From assembly GCF_020829645.1 (NCBI RefSeq), contig NZ_JAIVFS010000044.1:1-64000 (forward strand): 64,000 nucleotides of DNA, in the 5' to 3' direction. The position numbers were made by a program, and so were the translations under genes. The notes under the pieces were generated by a model that made no database searches, had not been told where the DNA came from, and worked only from the letters and a program-made list of their open reading frames with translations. How positions within the stretch are numbered: position 1 is the first letter of the stretch; the number at the start of each line of letters is the position of its first letter. Shown one piece after another: positions 43,723-53,800 of the stretch. This stretch comes from Nostoc mirabile CHAB5784 (GTDB lineage Bacteria > Cyanobacteriota > Cyanobacteriia > Cyanobacteriales > Nostocaceae).

Positions 43723-45180
43723 TTAAAAAGCTGGATGCATTGACTTTTCTGGAATCCAAGTTCCGTGGAAACCGTAAGGAACTCGCTGGGGTAGAAGAAT
43801 GCGGGCTACAGGTTTATCTGTGATGTCTTGGGCATTGACCACTACTAGCTCTGAGGTTTTTGTAGCTGTGTCGTAGACGAAAGTTAACAACCAACCATCA
43901 TCCTCTTGAGTAGCGTTGGAACGAGGGACAAATATTGCCTCTCCTCCATAGCGACCAGTCCCCCACTCATGCACTTGAGAATAACCATCAGCAAAGTCAT
44001 ACTTAATTAGTGCGTCTAAAGCGAAAATAGGCAGCAGTTCCGGCACTATTCTGGCTGTATAGCCGTATCGATTCTCTCTTCCTACAAATTGCTGATTTAA
44101 ACTAGGAAATTCTGAAGCCAAATCATCAATTGTTCCTTCTTGCACTGCACCTGTGCGGAGATTGAATTGCCAGCTATATAACTGCGGTTTATTGACCTGA
44201 TTGTAACATAAATTTGTCTTTGTAGGTATGTTCAGTAGTTGAGCATCATCTGTGCGACAGCCAATGACGACGACTTCTTCTTCTGTTTCATAAGCGTTGA
44301 GAGTATGTAAAACATAGCAGGTAGAAACTTCAAACCAGCGGATATTTTTGCGTACACCGGAGGGGTTGCCAAAGGCATCGCCATGACGGGGAATAATACC
44401 AAAGCGGCTGGGCAGATTTGGTTCAAACATATAAGCTGGTTCTCTGCGTCGTAGCCTTTCTAAGCTAAATGTCAGGGGCAAATCCATAAATATTGTGTAG
44501 TTTGCAGTGATAGCAAAGTCATGCATCATCACCCCTGTAGGCAAATCAATGGGAACTGTTCTTAGTAACTCTCCCTTGGCTGAAACCACGCTGTATCTTA
44601 AATAAGGTGGCTCTAGTAGAGAATATCCAAAAAACATCATCTCCCCAGTTACAAAATCAACTTTGGGGTGAGCGGTGAAGGGAGAATTCAGTTGATTTCC
44701 ATAAGTGAATGGCCCGATTGTTGTCAAGTCAGGTATCGTAATTTCGTATGGTTCGGCTCCTTCCCAAAGTGCCAATAATTGACCTGCGTGCCACACTATG
44801 CCAGTGTTAGCAGTGTTCTTGAACGGACTGAAAAGATTATTAGGAGGGTTGTGAAGTTGTGGCGATTCCATCAGACTTGTCCAGATGGCTCGACCTACTT
44901 TCTGCTCCAGTTTAAATCCCCGTGTCTGGACATAGCGGTTGCGGTAAGTGGCTTTACCATTACTAATCTGCACCCCATGCAACATCCCATCTCCATCAAT
45001 CCACTTGTAATCACCTTTGGGAGGAAACTGGGGATTAGGGCCATTGCGGACAAATATTCCTGATAAATCAGTTGGTAATTCTCCAATTATCGGGAGGTCA
45101 TCGGCTGTGATTTCTGTTTGTACTGGAGAAAAGTTATCTGTAAGATAGGGACTAATTTCTTTTGCGACGATCATAGTCAA
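43723..45180 (-). CDS. carotenoid oxygenase (RPE65/CCD) family enzyme
   Basis: This 485-residue enzyme is of the carotenoid cleavage dioxygenase family, which uses a non-haem Fe2+ held by four His to split a conjugated double bond into two carbonyls. Likely ligands are His171 (FTAHPK), His220 (MMHDFA), His292 (VLHTLNAYE) and His472 (GFHGTWIPE). Other family marks are GIFVRNGPNPQF and WIDGDGMLHG. No signal peptide is present. It sits 12 bases from a DUF1702 gene and 56 bases after an aldehyde dehydrogenase gene, in a polyene-type PKS cluster. It may cleave the polyene rather than a carotenoid. That substrate is inference. Confidence 0.92.
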   Translation of the reverse strand: MTMIVAKEISPYLTDNFSPVQTEITADDLPIIGELPTDLSGIFVRNGPNPQFPPKGDYKWIDGDGMLHGVQISNGKATYRNRYVQTRGFKLEQKVGRAIWTSLMESPQLHNPPNNLFSPFKNTANTGIVWHAGQLLALWEGAEPYEITIPDLTTIGPFTYGNQLNSPFTAHPKVDFVTGEMMFFGYSLLEPPYLRYSVVSAKGELLRTVPIDLPTGVMMHDFAITANYTIFMDLPLTFSLERLRRREPAYMFEPNLPSRFGIIPRHGDAFGNPSGVRKNIRWFEVSTCYVLHTLNAYETEEEVVVIGCRTDDAQLLNIPTKTNLCYNQVNKPQLYSWQFNLRTGAVQEGTIDDLASEFPSLNQQFVGRENRYGYTARIVPELLPIFALDALIKYDFADGYSQVHEWGTGRYGGEAIFVPRSNATQEDDGWLLTFVYDTATKTSELVVVNAQDITDKPVARILLPQRVPYGFHGTWIPEKSMHPAF

Positions 45181-45236
45181 GACTACTTGATTAGTAGATT
45201 AGAAATTCAGAATCAGTTGGTTGAGAATATTATTAC

Positions 45237-46592
45237 TTAGTGTTTCTTTTTCTCTGGATAGGGAGGATATCTCCATTTCAAATCAATAAGAAAAGATTTA
45301 TTTAATATGCCTCTTTGATAAGAAAAGTTATCAAAGCCAGCTTTACCATGATAACGACCCATTCCACTAGCACCAACTCCACCAAAAGGTAAAGAAGGAA
45401 CAGTCAAATGCATAATGGTATCGTTAATGCAGACTCCACCAGAGACAGTTTCTTGTAGAATCCGCTCTTGATTTTTTTTATTACTGGAAAAGAAGTATAA
45501 AGCAAGGGGTTTTTGTTGTCGATTCACAAGGGCGATCGCTTCTGATAAATCTGTATATTCTATAACAGGAAGAATCGGCCCAAAAATTTCCTCTTGCATG
45601 ATATTGTCTTGCCAAGAGACTTGATCGATAATAGTAGGAGCAATATAAAGATTCTCTAAATTCGTTTCGCCTCCCACTAAAATCTTACCACTTTCTAACA
45701 ATTGCGAAAGGCGGCGGAAGTGTTTTTGATTTATGACTCTAGCATAGCTTTTACTTGCTGAAGGTTCGTCGCCGTAAAAAATTCGTATTTGTTTTTTAAT
45801 ATTAGTCAATAAATCTTGTTTAATTTTGCGATTTACTAACAGATAATCAGGTGCAGTACAAGTTTGACCTGCATTAAAGAATTTACCCCAAACAATTCTT
45901 TTAGCTGTATGTTCAAGATGAATATTTTCATCAACAATACAAGGACTTTTTCCACCTAGCTCAAGGGTAACTGGAGTTAGATTTTTAGCGGCGGCTGCCA
46001 TTACAAGTTTACCAACTTCAGTGCCACCAGTAAAAAAGATATGATCAAAATTTTGTGACAATAGTTCTTGACTGGTTTCAATACCGCCTTCAATCACTTC
46101 AATAAAAGATGGATCGAAATTTTCATCAACTATTTTTGCTATGACTTCAGAAGTGTGATGAGCTATTTCTGATGGTTTTAAAATCGCACAATTCCCAGCA
46201 GCGATCGCACCCACCAATGGCGCAAACATTAAATGAAATGGGTAATTCCAAGGGGCAATAATCAGAATCACACCAAGAGGTTCAGAACGAACTTGGGCAG
46301 AAGAAAGAAACTGATAAAAGGGAGTAGCAGCCTTCTGTGGTTTTGTCCATGCTCTAATATTGTTGAGAGCATATTTAATTTCTTCTAAAACTCCAATTAT
46401 TTCAAAATAAGCTTCAAAGCCTGATTTATGCAAATCAGCTTTTAAAGCTTGAACAATATTATCTTTATTATTCTCAATTGCCTGTTGAAGGATTTTCAGT
46501 TGTTGAATCCGAAAATCAATATTTTTGGTTTTACCAGTATGAAAAAACTGTTGCTGATATTCAATTTCATTATAATCTACTTGAGTTAGCAT
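45237..46592 (-). CDS. aldehyde dehydrogenase, ALDH3 type
   Basis: This 451-residue enzyme oxidises an aldehyde to a carboxylic acid with NAD(P)+. Key residues are Asn115 (IIAPWNYPFH), Glu211 (TLELGGKSP) and the catalytic Cys245 (FFNAGQTCTAPDY). The length and the C-terminal RYPPYPEKKK resemble the ALDH3 (fatty aldehyde, coniferyl aldehyde) subgroup. It lies directly upstream of the carotenoid-oxygenase-type gene, whose products would be aldehydes. That is a strong pathway hint. Confidence 0.92.
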   Translation of the reverse strand: MLTQVDYNEIEYQQQFFHTGKTKNIDFRIQQLKILQQAIENNKDNIVQALKADLHKSGFEAYFEIIGVLEEIKYALNNIRAWTKPQKAATPFYQFLSSAQVRSEPLGVILIIAPWNYPFHLMFAPLVGAIAAGNCAILKPSEIAHHTSEVIAKIVDENFDPSFIEVIEGGIETSQELLSQNFDHIFFTGGTEVGKLVMAAAAKNLTPVTLELGGKSPCIVDENIHLEHTAKRIVWGKFFNAGQTCTAPDYLLVNRKIKQDLLTNIKKQIRIFYGDEPSASKSYARVINQKHFRRLSQLLESGKILVGGETNLENLYIAPTIIDQVSWQDNIMQEEIFGPILPVIEYTDLSEAIALVNRQQKPLALYFFSSNKKNQERILQETVSGGVCINDTIMHLTVPSLPFGGVGASGMGRYHGKAGFDNFSYQRGILNKSFLIDLKWRYPPYPEKKKH

Positions 46593-46667
46593 GGCTTTTT
46601 AGGTGTTAAACGGTAGTTATACAGTAATTGAAAGAAAGGATGGCAGTAGCTAAATATACAAGTCTTA

Positions 46668-46830
46668 GAGGATGTTTGAAAAGTGGTTGGCTGTGATTTT
46701 AGGCACTTATTGATCCCCCCTAGCCCCCCTTTTTAAGGGGGGAACTGGAATCAAAGTCCCCCTTAAAAAGGGGGATTTAGAGGGATCTAGAACGTTTTGA
46801 TACCGATAAGAGGACTTTTAAAACAACCTC
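46668..46830. mobile_element. MITE-like repeat, copy 1
   Basis: About 163 bases with terminal repeats GAGGATGTTTGAAAAGT and ACTTTTAAAACAACCTC, containing CCCCCCTTTTTAAGGGGGGA and CCCCCTTAAAAAGGGGGA palindromes. A close copy lies at 62510-62673 in the same direction. No coding capacity. Confidence 0.75.
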
Positions 46831-46879
46831 TTAAAACTCAACTGCCATTTTCATATTTGTTGTTATTCTCCAGCTAAAA

Positions 46880-48751
46880 TTAAGACTTGATTTCCGCTGG
46901 CAGTGTGACTAATTCTGGAACCTTTAGTGTATTTTTGTCCTTTAAGCTTGGGAATTCATGAGTCCCATTTGGTAACGTCTTTTCATTAGCCAAACCAATC
47001 CAGGGCTGCAAGTCGGGTTGATGTTGGTAACTCTTGAAATCTTCTCTAGCTTTTGCAGTGATACTGTTGTCTGGCACACCTTTGGTTTTCAATTTGAAAA
47101 TCCAGTTATCCCAACCAGCTAGAGCAGATGCTTTTAGCAAAGCGAAAATGTGCTTAAGATTTTGTGGTGCTAACAAACCTTTTAGTCCAAAACCCTTCCA
47201 CAGAAACTTCAGGTACCAAATAGCAACGAAAAAGTGAGTGTATTGCATAGATACAAAAACATTAGTTCGTTGGGGTTCGTACTTGGTGAGGTGGATGTAT
47301 TCGTCAAAATCCCGGCTCATTATGTAATTAAAAGGCAATTCATCTGCTCGATGGGTGTACATAAACCCGATGTTGGCGTTCTTCTCTGCCAACTCTGTTA
47401 ACTGTTTGTAGACAGCAGTTAATATTTCGGTAATATATACACGACCTGGTTGCTTAATTTTTGCCAGGAATTTCAAATCTAAATGCCACTTACCGACATA
47501 CAAAGGAATCATCATACCAAACCACCACATGTTTTCTATGAACATGCGATGACTCATGATGCTAGCGTTACCAAGATGCTTAGGATGATGGCTGACAAGA
47601 AGATTGTTGCGATCGATCATCCCTAAATTAAAACCGTTGTAAACCGCCCGCTTCTTCTCTGCATCTGGCTCACCTGCTAACTTGGCACGAATCACTTCTG
47701 TAATAGTGTCTATTTCAAAGGACATCATCGTCATTCCCATCGAGTAGAAGGGATCGAAGATAGCTGCTGCATCACCAATTACATACCAGTTATCTTTTGA
47801 GAGTATGGTCTTGCTCTTGTGCGCTAGCTTGGGCCAGTAATGGAAATCAATTTCCTCTCCGCTCTTGAGCAGTCGATACATAATGTTATGGTTTGCTTCT
47901 AGAAAAGCATAAAACTTTTCTTTAGTGTTGACAGTCTGGGCCTGAATATAGTCGTGATGATGGACTAATCCGATTGACAACTCCATATTTTGGGTATCTG
48001 TAGGAATCATCCAAATCCAATGCCCATGTCCCATCCAGTGATTAGTAGCATAGTAGTGGCTACAAGTTGAAACTAAAGGATCGTAACCACTGTGAAAGAT
48101 AGTGCGATCGACATTTTTAACGCGCATCCATGCTGAACCATTGTTAACACCACGGACGTTTTCAGGGCCAAACAACACATTATCTGTCTTGCGACCGATG
48201 ATAAACTTGCGTCCTGCCGCATCAATAACATGTTTGGCTTTAAGTTCGAGATACTCACGATCGAGTTTGACTTTCACCACGTTCAGGCCATCCCCAGACG
48301 TTAGGTCAACATCAACAACACGACCTTGATAAAAGACAGCGCCCATTTGCTGATTCATCCTCAGCACATCCCGCTCAAATTTGGGGCGGTGAATCAGAAC
48401 GGAAGCCAATGGTGGTTGCCGAATAGCCCAGAGATGATGATAGTCATTAATGTTTTCTGTACTTTCTGGATGCTTAGGCCAATGAAAGTTTAAACCAAAT
48501 TTTGGCGGATGATGCTCAACCATGTAGTCATAAAGACCCAACTCCTTGCAGATCATCAGGGTAGAGATTTCAACCGCTGACTCACCCACTTTCAAATCCT
48601 TTTCTGTCCGTTCTTCAGGACGAGGATCGACCAAAGCAATTTTGATATTAGGAACATTAAGTAGTAGGTGGCGAGCTTGACATACTCCCGCCAATCCAGC
48701 ACCCATAATGACTACATCATAATCAGAGGTTTGGCACTGAGTGTTGTTCAT
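46880..48751 (-). CDS. flavin-dependent halogenase-like monooxygenase, paralogue 1
   Basis: This 623-residue FAD enzyme of the tryptophan-halogenase clan has GxGxxG (GAGLAG, residues 17-22), LKVGES (53-58), and Lys84 in HPPKFGLNFHW, which may be the catalytic Lys that holds HOCl. The halogenase hallmark WxWxIP is W245-I-W247-M-I249-P250, and GDAAAIFDPFYSMGM is the second FAD motif. Such enzymes need FADH2 from a reductase, none of which is seen here. About 120 C-terminal residues form an extension. Paralogous to the next gene. Hydroxylase-like relatives without halogenase activity exist, so chlorination is likely but unproven. Confidence 0.85.
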   Translation of the reverse strand: MNNTQCQTSDYDVVIMGAGLAGVCQARHLLLNVPNIKIALVDPRPEERTEKDLKVGESAVEISTLMICKELGLYDYMVEHHPPKFGLNFHWPKHPESTENINDYHHLWAIRQPPLASVLIHRPKFERDVLRMNQQMGAVFYQGRVVDVDLTSGDGLNVVKVKLDREYLELKAKHVIDAAGRKFIIGRKTDNVLFGPENVRGVNNGSAWMRVKNVDRTIFHSGYDPLVSTCSHYYATNHWMGHGHWIWMIPTDTQNMELSIGLVHHHDYIQAQTVNTKEKFYAFLEANHNIMYRLLKSGEEIDFHYWPKLAHKSKTILSKDNWYVIGDAAAIFDPFYSMGMTMMSFEIDTITEVIRAKLAGEPDAEKKRAVYNGFNLGMIDRNNLLVSHHPKHLGNASIMSHRMFIENMWWFGMMIPLYVGKWHLDLKFLAKIKQPGRVYITEILTAVYKQLTELAEKNANIGFMYTHRADELPFNYIMSRDFDEYIHLTKYEPQRTNVFVSMQYTHFFVAIWYLKFLWKGFGLKGLLAPQNLKHIFALLKASALAGWDNWIFKLKTKGVPDNSITAKAREDFKSYQHQPDLQPWIGLANEKTLPNGTHEFPSLKDKNTLKVPELVTLPAEIKS

Positions 48752-48948
48752 TGCATTTTCCTTTTTGCTAACTAGAAAATTTGATGAATTTGAAAAATTT
48801 CGTCGGAAAGTTCAGGACTTTTGAGTTACTTCTTTCCTTTGTGTCCTCTGTGAGCTTCTTTATGAGCAAAAGCAGGCGACTCTTTTAGAGAATTCTTAAA
48901 AGTAGACGTTTTGCGGCTACTTTTAAACACAATCTAGTACAATCTCTA

Positions 48949-49008
48949 AGCTAGTAATGAAAAGTTTGTAGTAATAACTTTAGTGCTTAGAAAATGAAGG
49001 ACTACTAG
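48949..49008. repeat. palindromic dispersed repeat, inverted copy
   Basis: AAGCTAGTAATGAAAAGTTT, then GTAGTAATAACTTTAGTGCT and TAGAAAATGAAGGAC. This is the reverse complement of the repeat at 33287-33362 with some changes, ending within ten bases of the halogenase-like gene stop. Confidence 0.7.
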
Positions 49009-49017
49009 ATAGGATCG

Positions 49018-50838
49018 CTATAACTCAGATGCGACTAGCTCTTGCTCTTGCAATTTTTGAGATTCAGCACTCTTACTTTTGATCCAAGGCTCCAATTCAG
49101 GTTGATGTCTATAACTCTTGAACTCTTCTGTTACCCTAGCAATTTCGCTATTAGCTGCCATACCTTTGGTCTTGCGTCGGTAAATTAGATCATCCCAGCT
49201 AGATTGAGCAGATGCATTGAGTAAAGCAAAAACATGTTTTAGATTCCCTGGTGACAACACACCTTTTAGTCCAAAACCTTTCCACAGGAATTTGAGATAC
49301 CAAAGAGCAACAAAGAAGTAAATGTTTTTCATGTATGCAAAAACATTGCATCTTTGAGGTTCATATTTTGTGTTTTGCAAATAGCTATCAAATTCTTGGG
49401 TCATGTAGTAACCGAAGGGTAATTGCTGCCCTCGGTGGACATACATCATGCCAATATTAGCATCTTTTTCTATGAGTTCATTGAACTGTTCATACACATG
49501 AGACATCAATGTTCTGATCACTTGACGACTTTGTTGGCTAAATTTGCGGAGAAACTTCAAATCTAAATGCCATTTGCCAACATACAAAGGCACAATCATC
49601 CCGAACCACCACATGTTTTCTAGATAGACGCGCCAGCTCATGATGCTAGCATGACCAAGTTGTTTGGCGTGGTCGTGGAGAAGATGATTGCAAGATTCTA
49701 CATACCCAAGATTGTATGCATTATAAACAGCCCGCTTCTTCTCTGCATCCGGTTCACCTGCTAATTTTGCTCGGATAATTTCTGTGACACTTTCCATTTG
49801 AAATGTCATCATTACCATTCCTAAGGAATAGAAAGGATCGAAGATGGCAGCTGCATCACCAATCACATACCAATTGTCTGGAGAAAACAGAGTTTTACTC
49901 TTGTGTGCCACCCTTGGTAAGTAATGAAAGTCAATGTCTTCTCCACTCTTGACTAGTTGGTAAAGAATGTTGTGATTTGATTCTAAAAAAGCATAAAACT
50001 TTTCTTTGGTGTTAACGCTCTGCGCTGGGATAACTTCATGATGATGGGATACCCCTACCGACAATTCCATAGTCTGAGTATCTGTAGGAATGACCCAGAT
50101 CCAATGGCCGTGACCCATCATGTGATTAGTGGCATAGTAATGGCTACATGTAGCACCTGTAGGATCATAACCACTGTGAAAAATGGTGCGATCGACATTT
50201 TTAACCCGTACCCATGCAGAACCATTGTTAAGATCAGCGAGTTTCTCAGGGCCAAAGAGTAGATTGTCTGTTTTCTGACCAATGATAAATTTGCGTCCTG
50301 CTGCATCAATAAGATGCTTGGCTGTAAGTTCTAGGTAGTCATTACCTATTTTCACCTTAACATTGTTTGGGATATCACCAGAGCCTAAATCAATATTGAC
50401 TACACGACCATTGTAAAAGTCAACTCCCATCTCTTTATTCATTTTCAAGACATCCCGCTCAAACTTGGCGCGGTTCATGAGAACGGAAGCTAGCGGGGGT
50501 TGTTTAATAGACCAGACATGATAGTAGTCATCGATGGTCTGTGTATTTTTTGGGTCTTTGGGCCAATGATAGTTTAGTCCAAATTTCGGCGGATGATTCT
50601 CAATTAAGTAATCATAAAGACCCAATTCTTTGCCGAAAAAGAGAGTGGAAACTTCGACAGTTGACTCACCAATTTTTAAATCTTTTTCAGTCCGTTCTTC
50701 AGGACGTGGGTCAATTAAGGCGATTTTGATGTTGGGAATATTCAGCAGCAAGTGACGAGCTTGACATACTCCAGCGATCCCAGCACCCATAATGACGACA
50801 TCGTAAGCTTGAGACTGAGTTGTGTTGTTCACTGACAT
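49018..50838 (-). CDS. flavin-dependent halogenase-like monooxygenase, paralogue 2
   Basis: This 606-residue paralogue of the preceding protein starts 61 bases after the PKS stop. It contains GAGIAG, LKIGES, PPKFGLNYHWP, HWIWVIPTD (WxWxIP) and GDAAAIFDPFYSLGM. The two proteins share long stretches (for example the LKFLWKGFGLKGLLAPQNLK/LKGVLSPGNLK region) and have clearly arisen by duplication. It may act on a different position or intermediate. The same caveat on activity applies. Confidence 0.85.
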   Translation of the reverse strand: MSVNNTTQSQAYDVVIMGAGIAGVCQARHLLLNIPNIKIALIDPRPEERTEKDLKIGESTVEVSTLFFGKELGLYDYLIENHPPKFGLNYHWPKDPKNTQTIDDYYHVWSIKQPPLASVLMNRAKFERDVLKMNKEMGVDFYNGRVVNIDLGSGDIPNNVKVKIGNDYLELTAKHLIDAAGRKFIIGQKTDNLLFGPEKLADLNNGSAWVRVKNVDRTIFHSGYDPTGATCSHYYATNHMMGHGHWIWVIPTDTQTMELSVGVSHHHEVIPAQSVNTKEKFYAFLESNHNILYQLVKSGEDIDFHYLPRVAHKSKTLFSPDNWYVIGDAAAIFDPFYSLGMVMMTFQMESVTEIIRAKLAGEPDAEKKRAVYNAYNLGYVESCNHLLHDHAKQLGHASIMSWRVYLENMWWFGMIVPLYVGKWHLDLKFLRKFSQQSRQVIRTLMSHVYEQFNELIEKDANIGMMYVHRGQQLPFGYYMTQEFDSYLQNTKYEPQRCNVFAYMKNIYFFVALWYLKFLWKGFGLKGVLSPGNLKHVFALLNASAQSSWDDLIYRRKTKGMAANSEIARVTEEFKSYRHQPELEPWIKSKSAESQKLQEQELVASEL

Positions 50839-50899
50839 TTCCTATTTCGTTGACTAAAAGTTTTGCGACGTGAGCAGATTTTTGATTGATTAAAGTTAG

Positions 50900-53800
50900 T
50901 TAAATTGAGCCAGCAATCCAATTTAAAGAGCGGAATGGGACAACAACTAGGGCAATTATTCTTTCAGGGCTGCGTGTCAGTTGAATGGGAAAAGTGAGAA
51001 CTTTAAGTTGACTGTTAGCAGCCACATCACTGAATAAAATGCTATCCCCTTCTATGCGTTCGATCGCTAGGTTAATGTCTTTTACCTTAGTCGCCTTACG
51101 CAAGGCTTCTATGGCTGTCCAAATCCGCGTACCAGCCCGATCTACCGAGTCTTTGCTTTCTAGTTGTTGAATTAATGGGTATCGAGAAGAACTCAATAAG
51201 GCAACCCAATCTTCCACACTTCGATGAGTTACTGGTTCAATGTCACAACCCTGCATTCCTCGACCGGCAACACAGAAACAAACACGTTCGTCATGGGCAA
51301 GCGATACTTCTATTTTTTCTTCTGCGAGTCCAACAACGACTGGTTTGCCAGATTCAGTCCACTGAATCCGCACTTTGGATATGAGATTAGCATTATTGTT
51401 CAGCAATTGAGCGATCGCTCTATGGAATAGAGGTAGTTCCAGTTGATGACGTTCCGTGGGTAATAGTGCATGGATACCAGGAAGATAAGCCAATGATATC
51501 TCTGGTGCAACGACTTTGAATAAAGGCGATCGATTGCTCAATTCTCTGTAAAGAATCTGTTCATCCCTCTGGCTGGGATCGGCCAAATCTTCAGCAGTGG
51601 GATTCTCTTCACGGTGTTCTAGTATCCGCAATTGATAGCTACTGAGTCTTTCCATAACACGCCCATCGGGAGCTAAAAGAAAAACATTACTGTGATACTG
51701 TTGACCTTTTCGCCCTTGGGGTGTGGTAACACCAATATATGAACCAGTTCCATCTCGATCTGATTGATCAATTTCAAGACTGTCGATGCGGATGGGCAAA
51801 CAAAGATCCTGCGGAATTACTAGTTGTCCAGCTTGCAGCAATGAGTCTCTGCAATAAGGATCTCCGAGCAAGAAAGGCCCTTGCGCTCTATCTAAAGATT
51901 GTTCTTGCTCCTGGGCAGAATACAAGTTTCTATGGGTTTTGAATACACACCTGTGAGAATTCAGGCTATAAATCTCTTGTAAACGCTGAAACTTGGGGCC
52001 TTGGAACAGTAACCAACTATAAAGATCCGCTTTCGGCTCAATATCTAGAGGTACTTCTGGAAGTTCAACCTGTTCTACAGATGGATTACTTTCAACACCT
52101 AGTAAAAATGTGGCTGAAAAATGGCTGATGGCAAATCCTGTCTGTTCGGTTTTGATAGTTACATAAACTTGCTGTGGATCATTTTTCAGTTCTCGTTCAA
52201 GTACCTCTGCATGAATTTCTATGTCCACTCCTTTGTCAGGAGCTACAACAATCGGACGTTCCAAACGAATATCTTTTATCTGCACAGTTGGTAAGGAATC
52301 TTTGCCAGTGACATAGGCAACTGCTTGTCCCATAGCCTCCAAACCGAATACAGTCGGGAACAGATATGAACCTTTATAGAGGTGATCCTGTAAGTATGAA
52401 TCCCGCTCAAGACTGAGGTGCGCTCTCAGAACAACCTCTACACCCGGTTGATAAATCAGAATCTTCTCTAAAAACTTTGACGAAGCAGGAGGTGAGAACA
52501 ATCCTGGATACCAGGTATCAAAACCACTCGATTCAAAAGCAGCTAAGGTTTGCATAGGTGCTGTGATCACAACTCGCAAATCTGCGGGTTCATTTTTGAT
52601 TAGATGCAAGAATCGACTAACGCCTGCATCTTTGGGAATGGCACTAATACCCATTTTGTTCAGGCTCCGAACGCTGCCCATCCGCGCTCCCATTCCTACC
52701 TCTTCCCACACACTATATGCCATTGAAATCACGGCGGTTTGAGGGTGTTGAGCTTTAAAACGGCGTAAAATCAGATCCAAAGTTTCATTAGAGAAGCCAT
52801 ACCAAGCATTGCGTTGCATCCCTGTAAAGCCGATGACCGAGGAAAAACCGGCGAAAAGCTTCAGTGGTGTAGCTTCCAGTGCTTTGTATAGATTAATCAA
52901 ACCGAGAAGTTTAGGACTGATTTCATCAAATGCTGCTTCTGTAGAAACTTGCTCAATCAGTCTTGGCTTATTGAGGGCAGCTCCGTGAATTACTCCTGAT
53001 ATCTCACCTAGTTCTTGTCTGACTTTTTGCAAGAGATTTACTACTGCCTCGTAATCAGCAACATCGCACGCATAGTAGCAGCAGGTTAGTCCTTCAGCAT
53101 GAAAGCGCAGGAGAGTACGGGTAATATCAGAACTACTACTTTGTTGAATGTTGTCATCAGGATGGGGTGAACGTCCCACAAGTGCCACACGGATACCTGT
53201 GTCTTTAGCTAGAGCCAGGGCACACTCGGCAGTAATGCCTTTTGCTCCACCCGTGACGAGGATGACATCCTCAGATGACCAGGTAATTTTGCGGTCTAGA
53301 TAATCCACAGGTTGCTGCACCTGAGGTCGAGGAACGTAGCGCTTGAGATCGGCATCGTAACTTACAGTTGTATAAACATGGGGAGTAGAGAGTTCTCTGA
53401 AGACACATTCTGCCAGACTGCTGGGATCTACCGTGGGGGAGAAATCAACTACCCGAACTTTGAGATCGATTCGCTCTAGATGCAAACTCGCTGCAAACCC
53501 AACTGTACAGCATTGTTCAATATCTGCTAGTGGTAGTTGCGCTCCGAAATGTCCCCCACTAAATTGGACATAAGCAACTGTTGTATGGTCACGGGATGCT
53601 AGAGGTGGAGTGGCGACACTGCGTAACCGTTCAATCATGCCAATCAAACGGGCTTCTGACGACAATTGGGTGTTGGGTGTACAAGGCAATACTGCAATGA
53701 AGTGAGTTACATCGACGTTGTTAGTTAGTGTCTGAGGGCTGACTTCTGCAAAGGTTACACTTTGAACTTGAGCACCTTGAGTGCGAAGCTCATCAGACAA

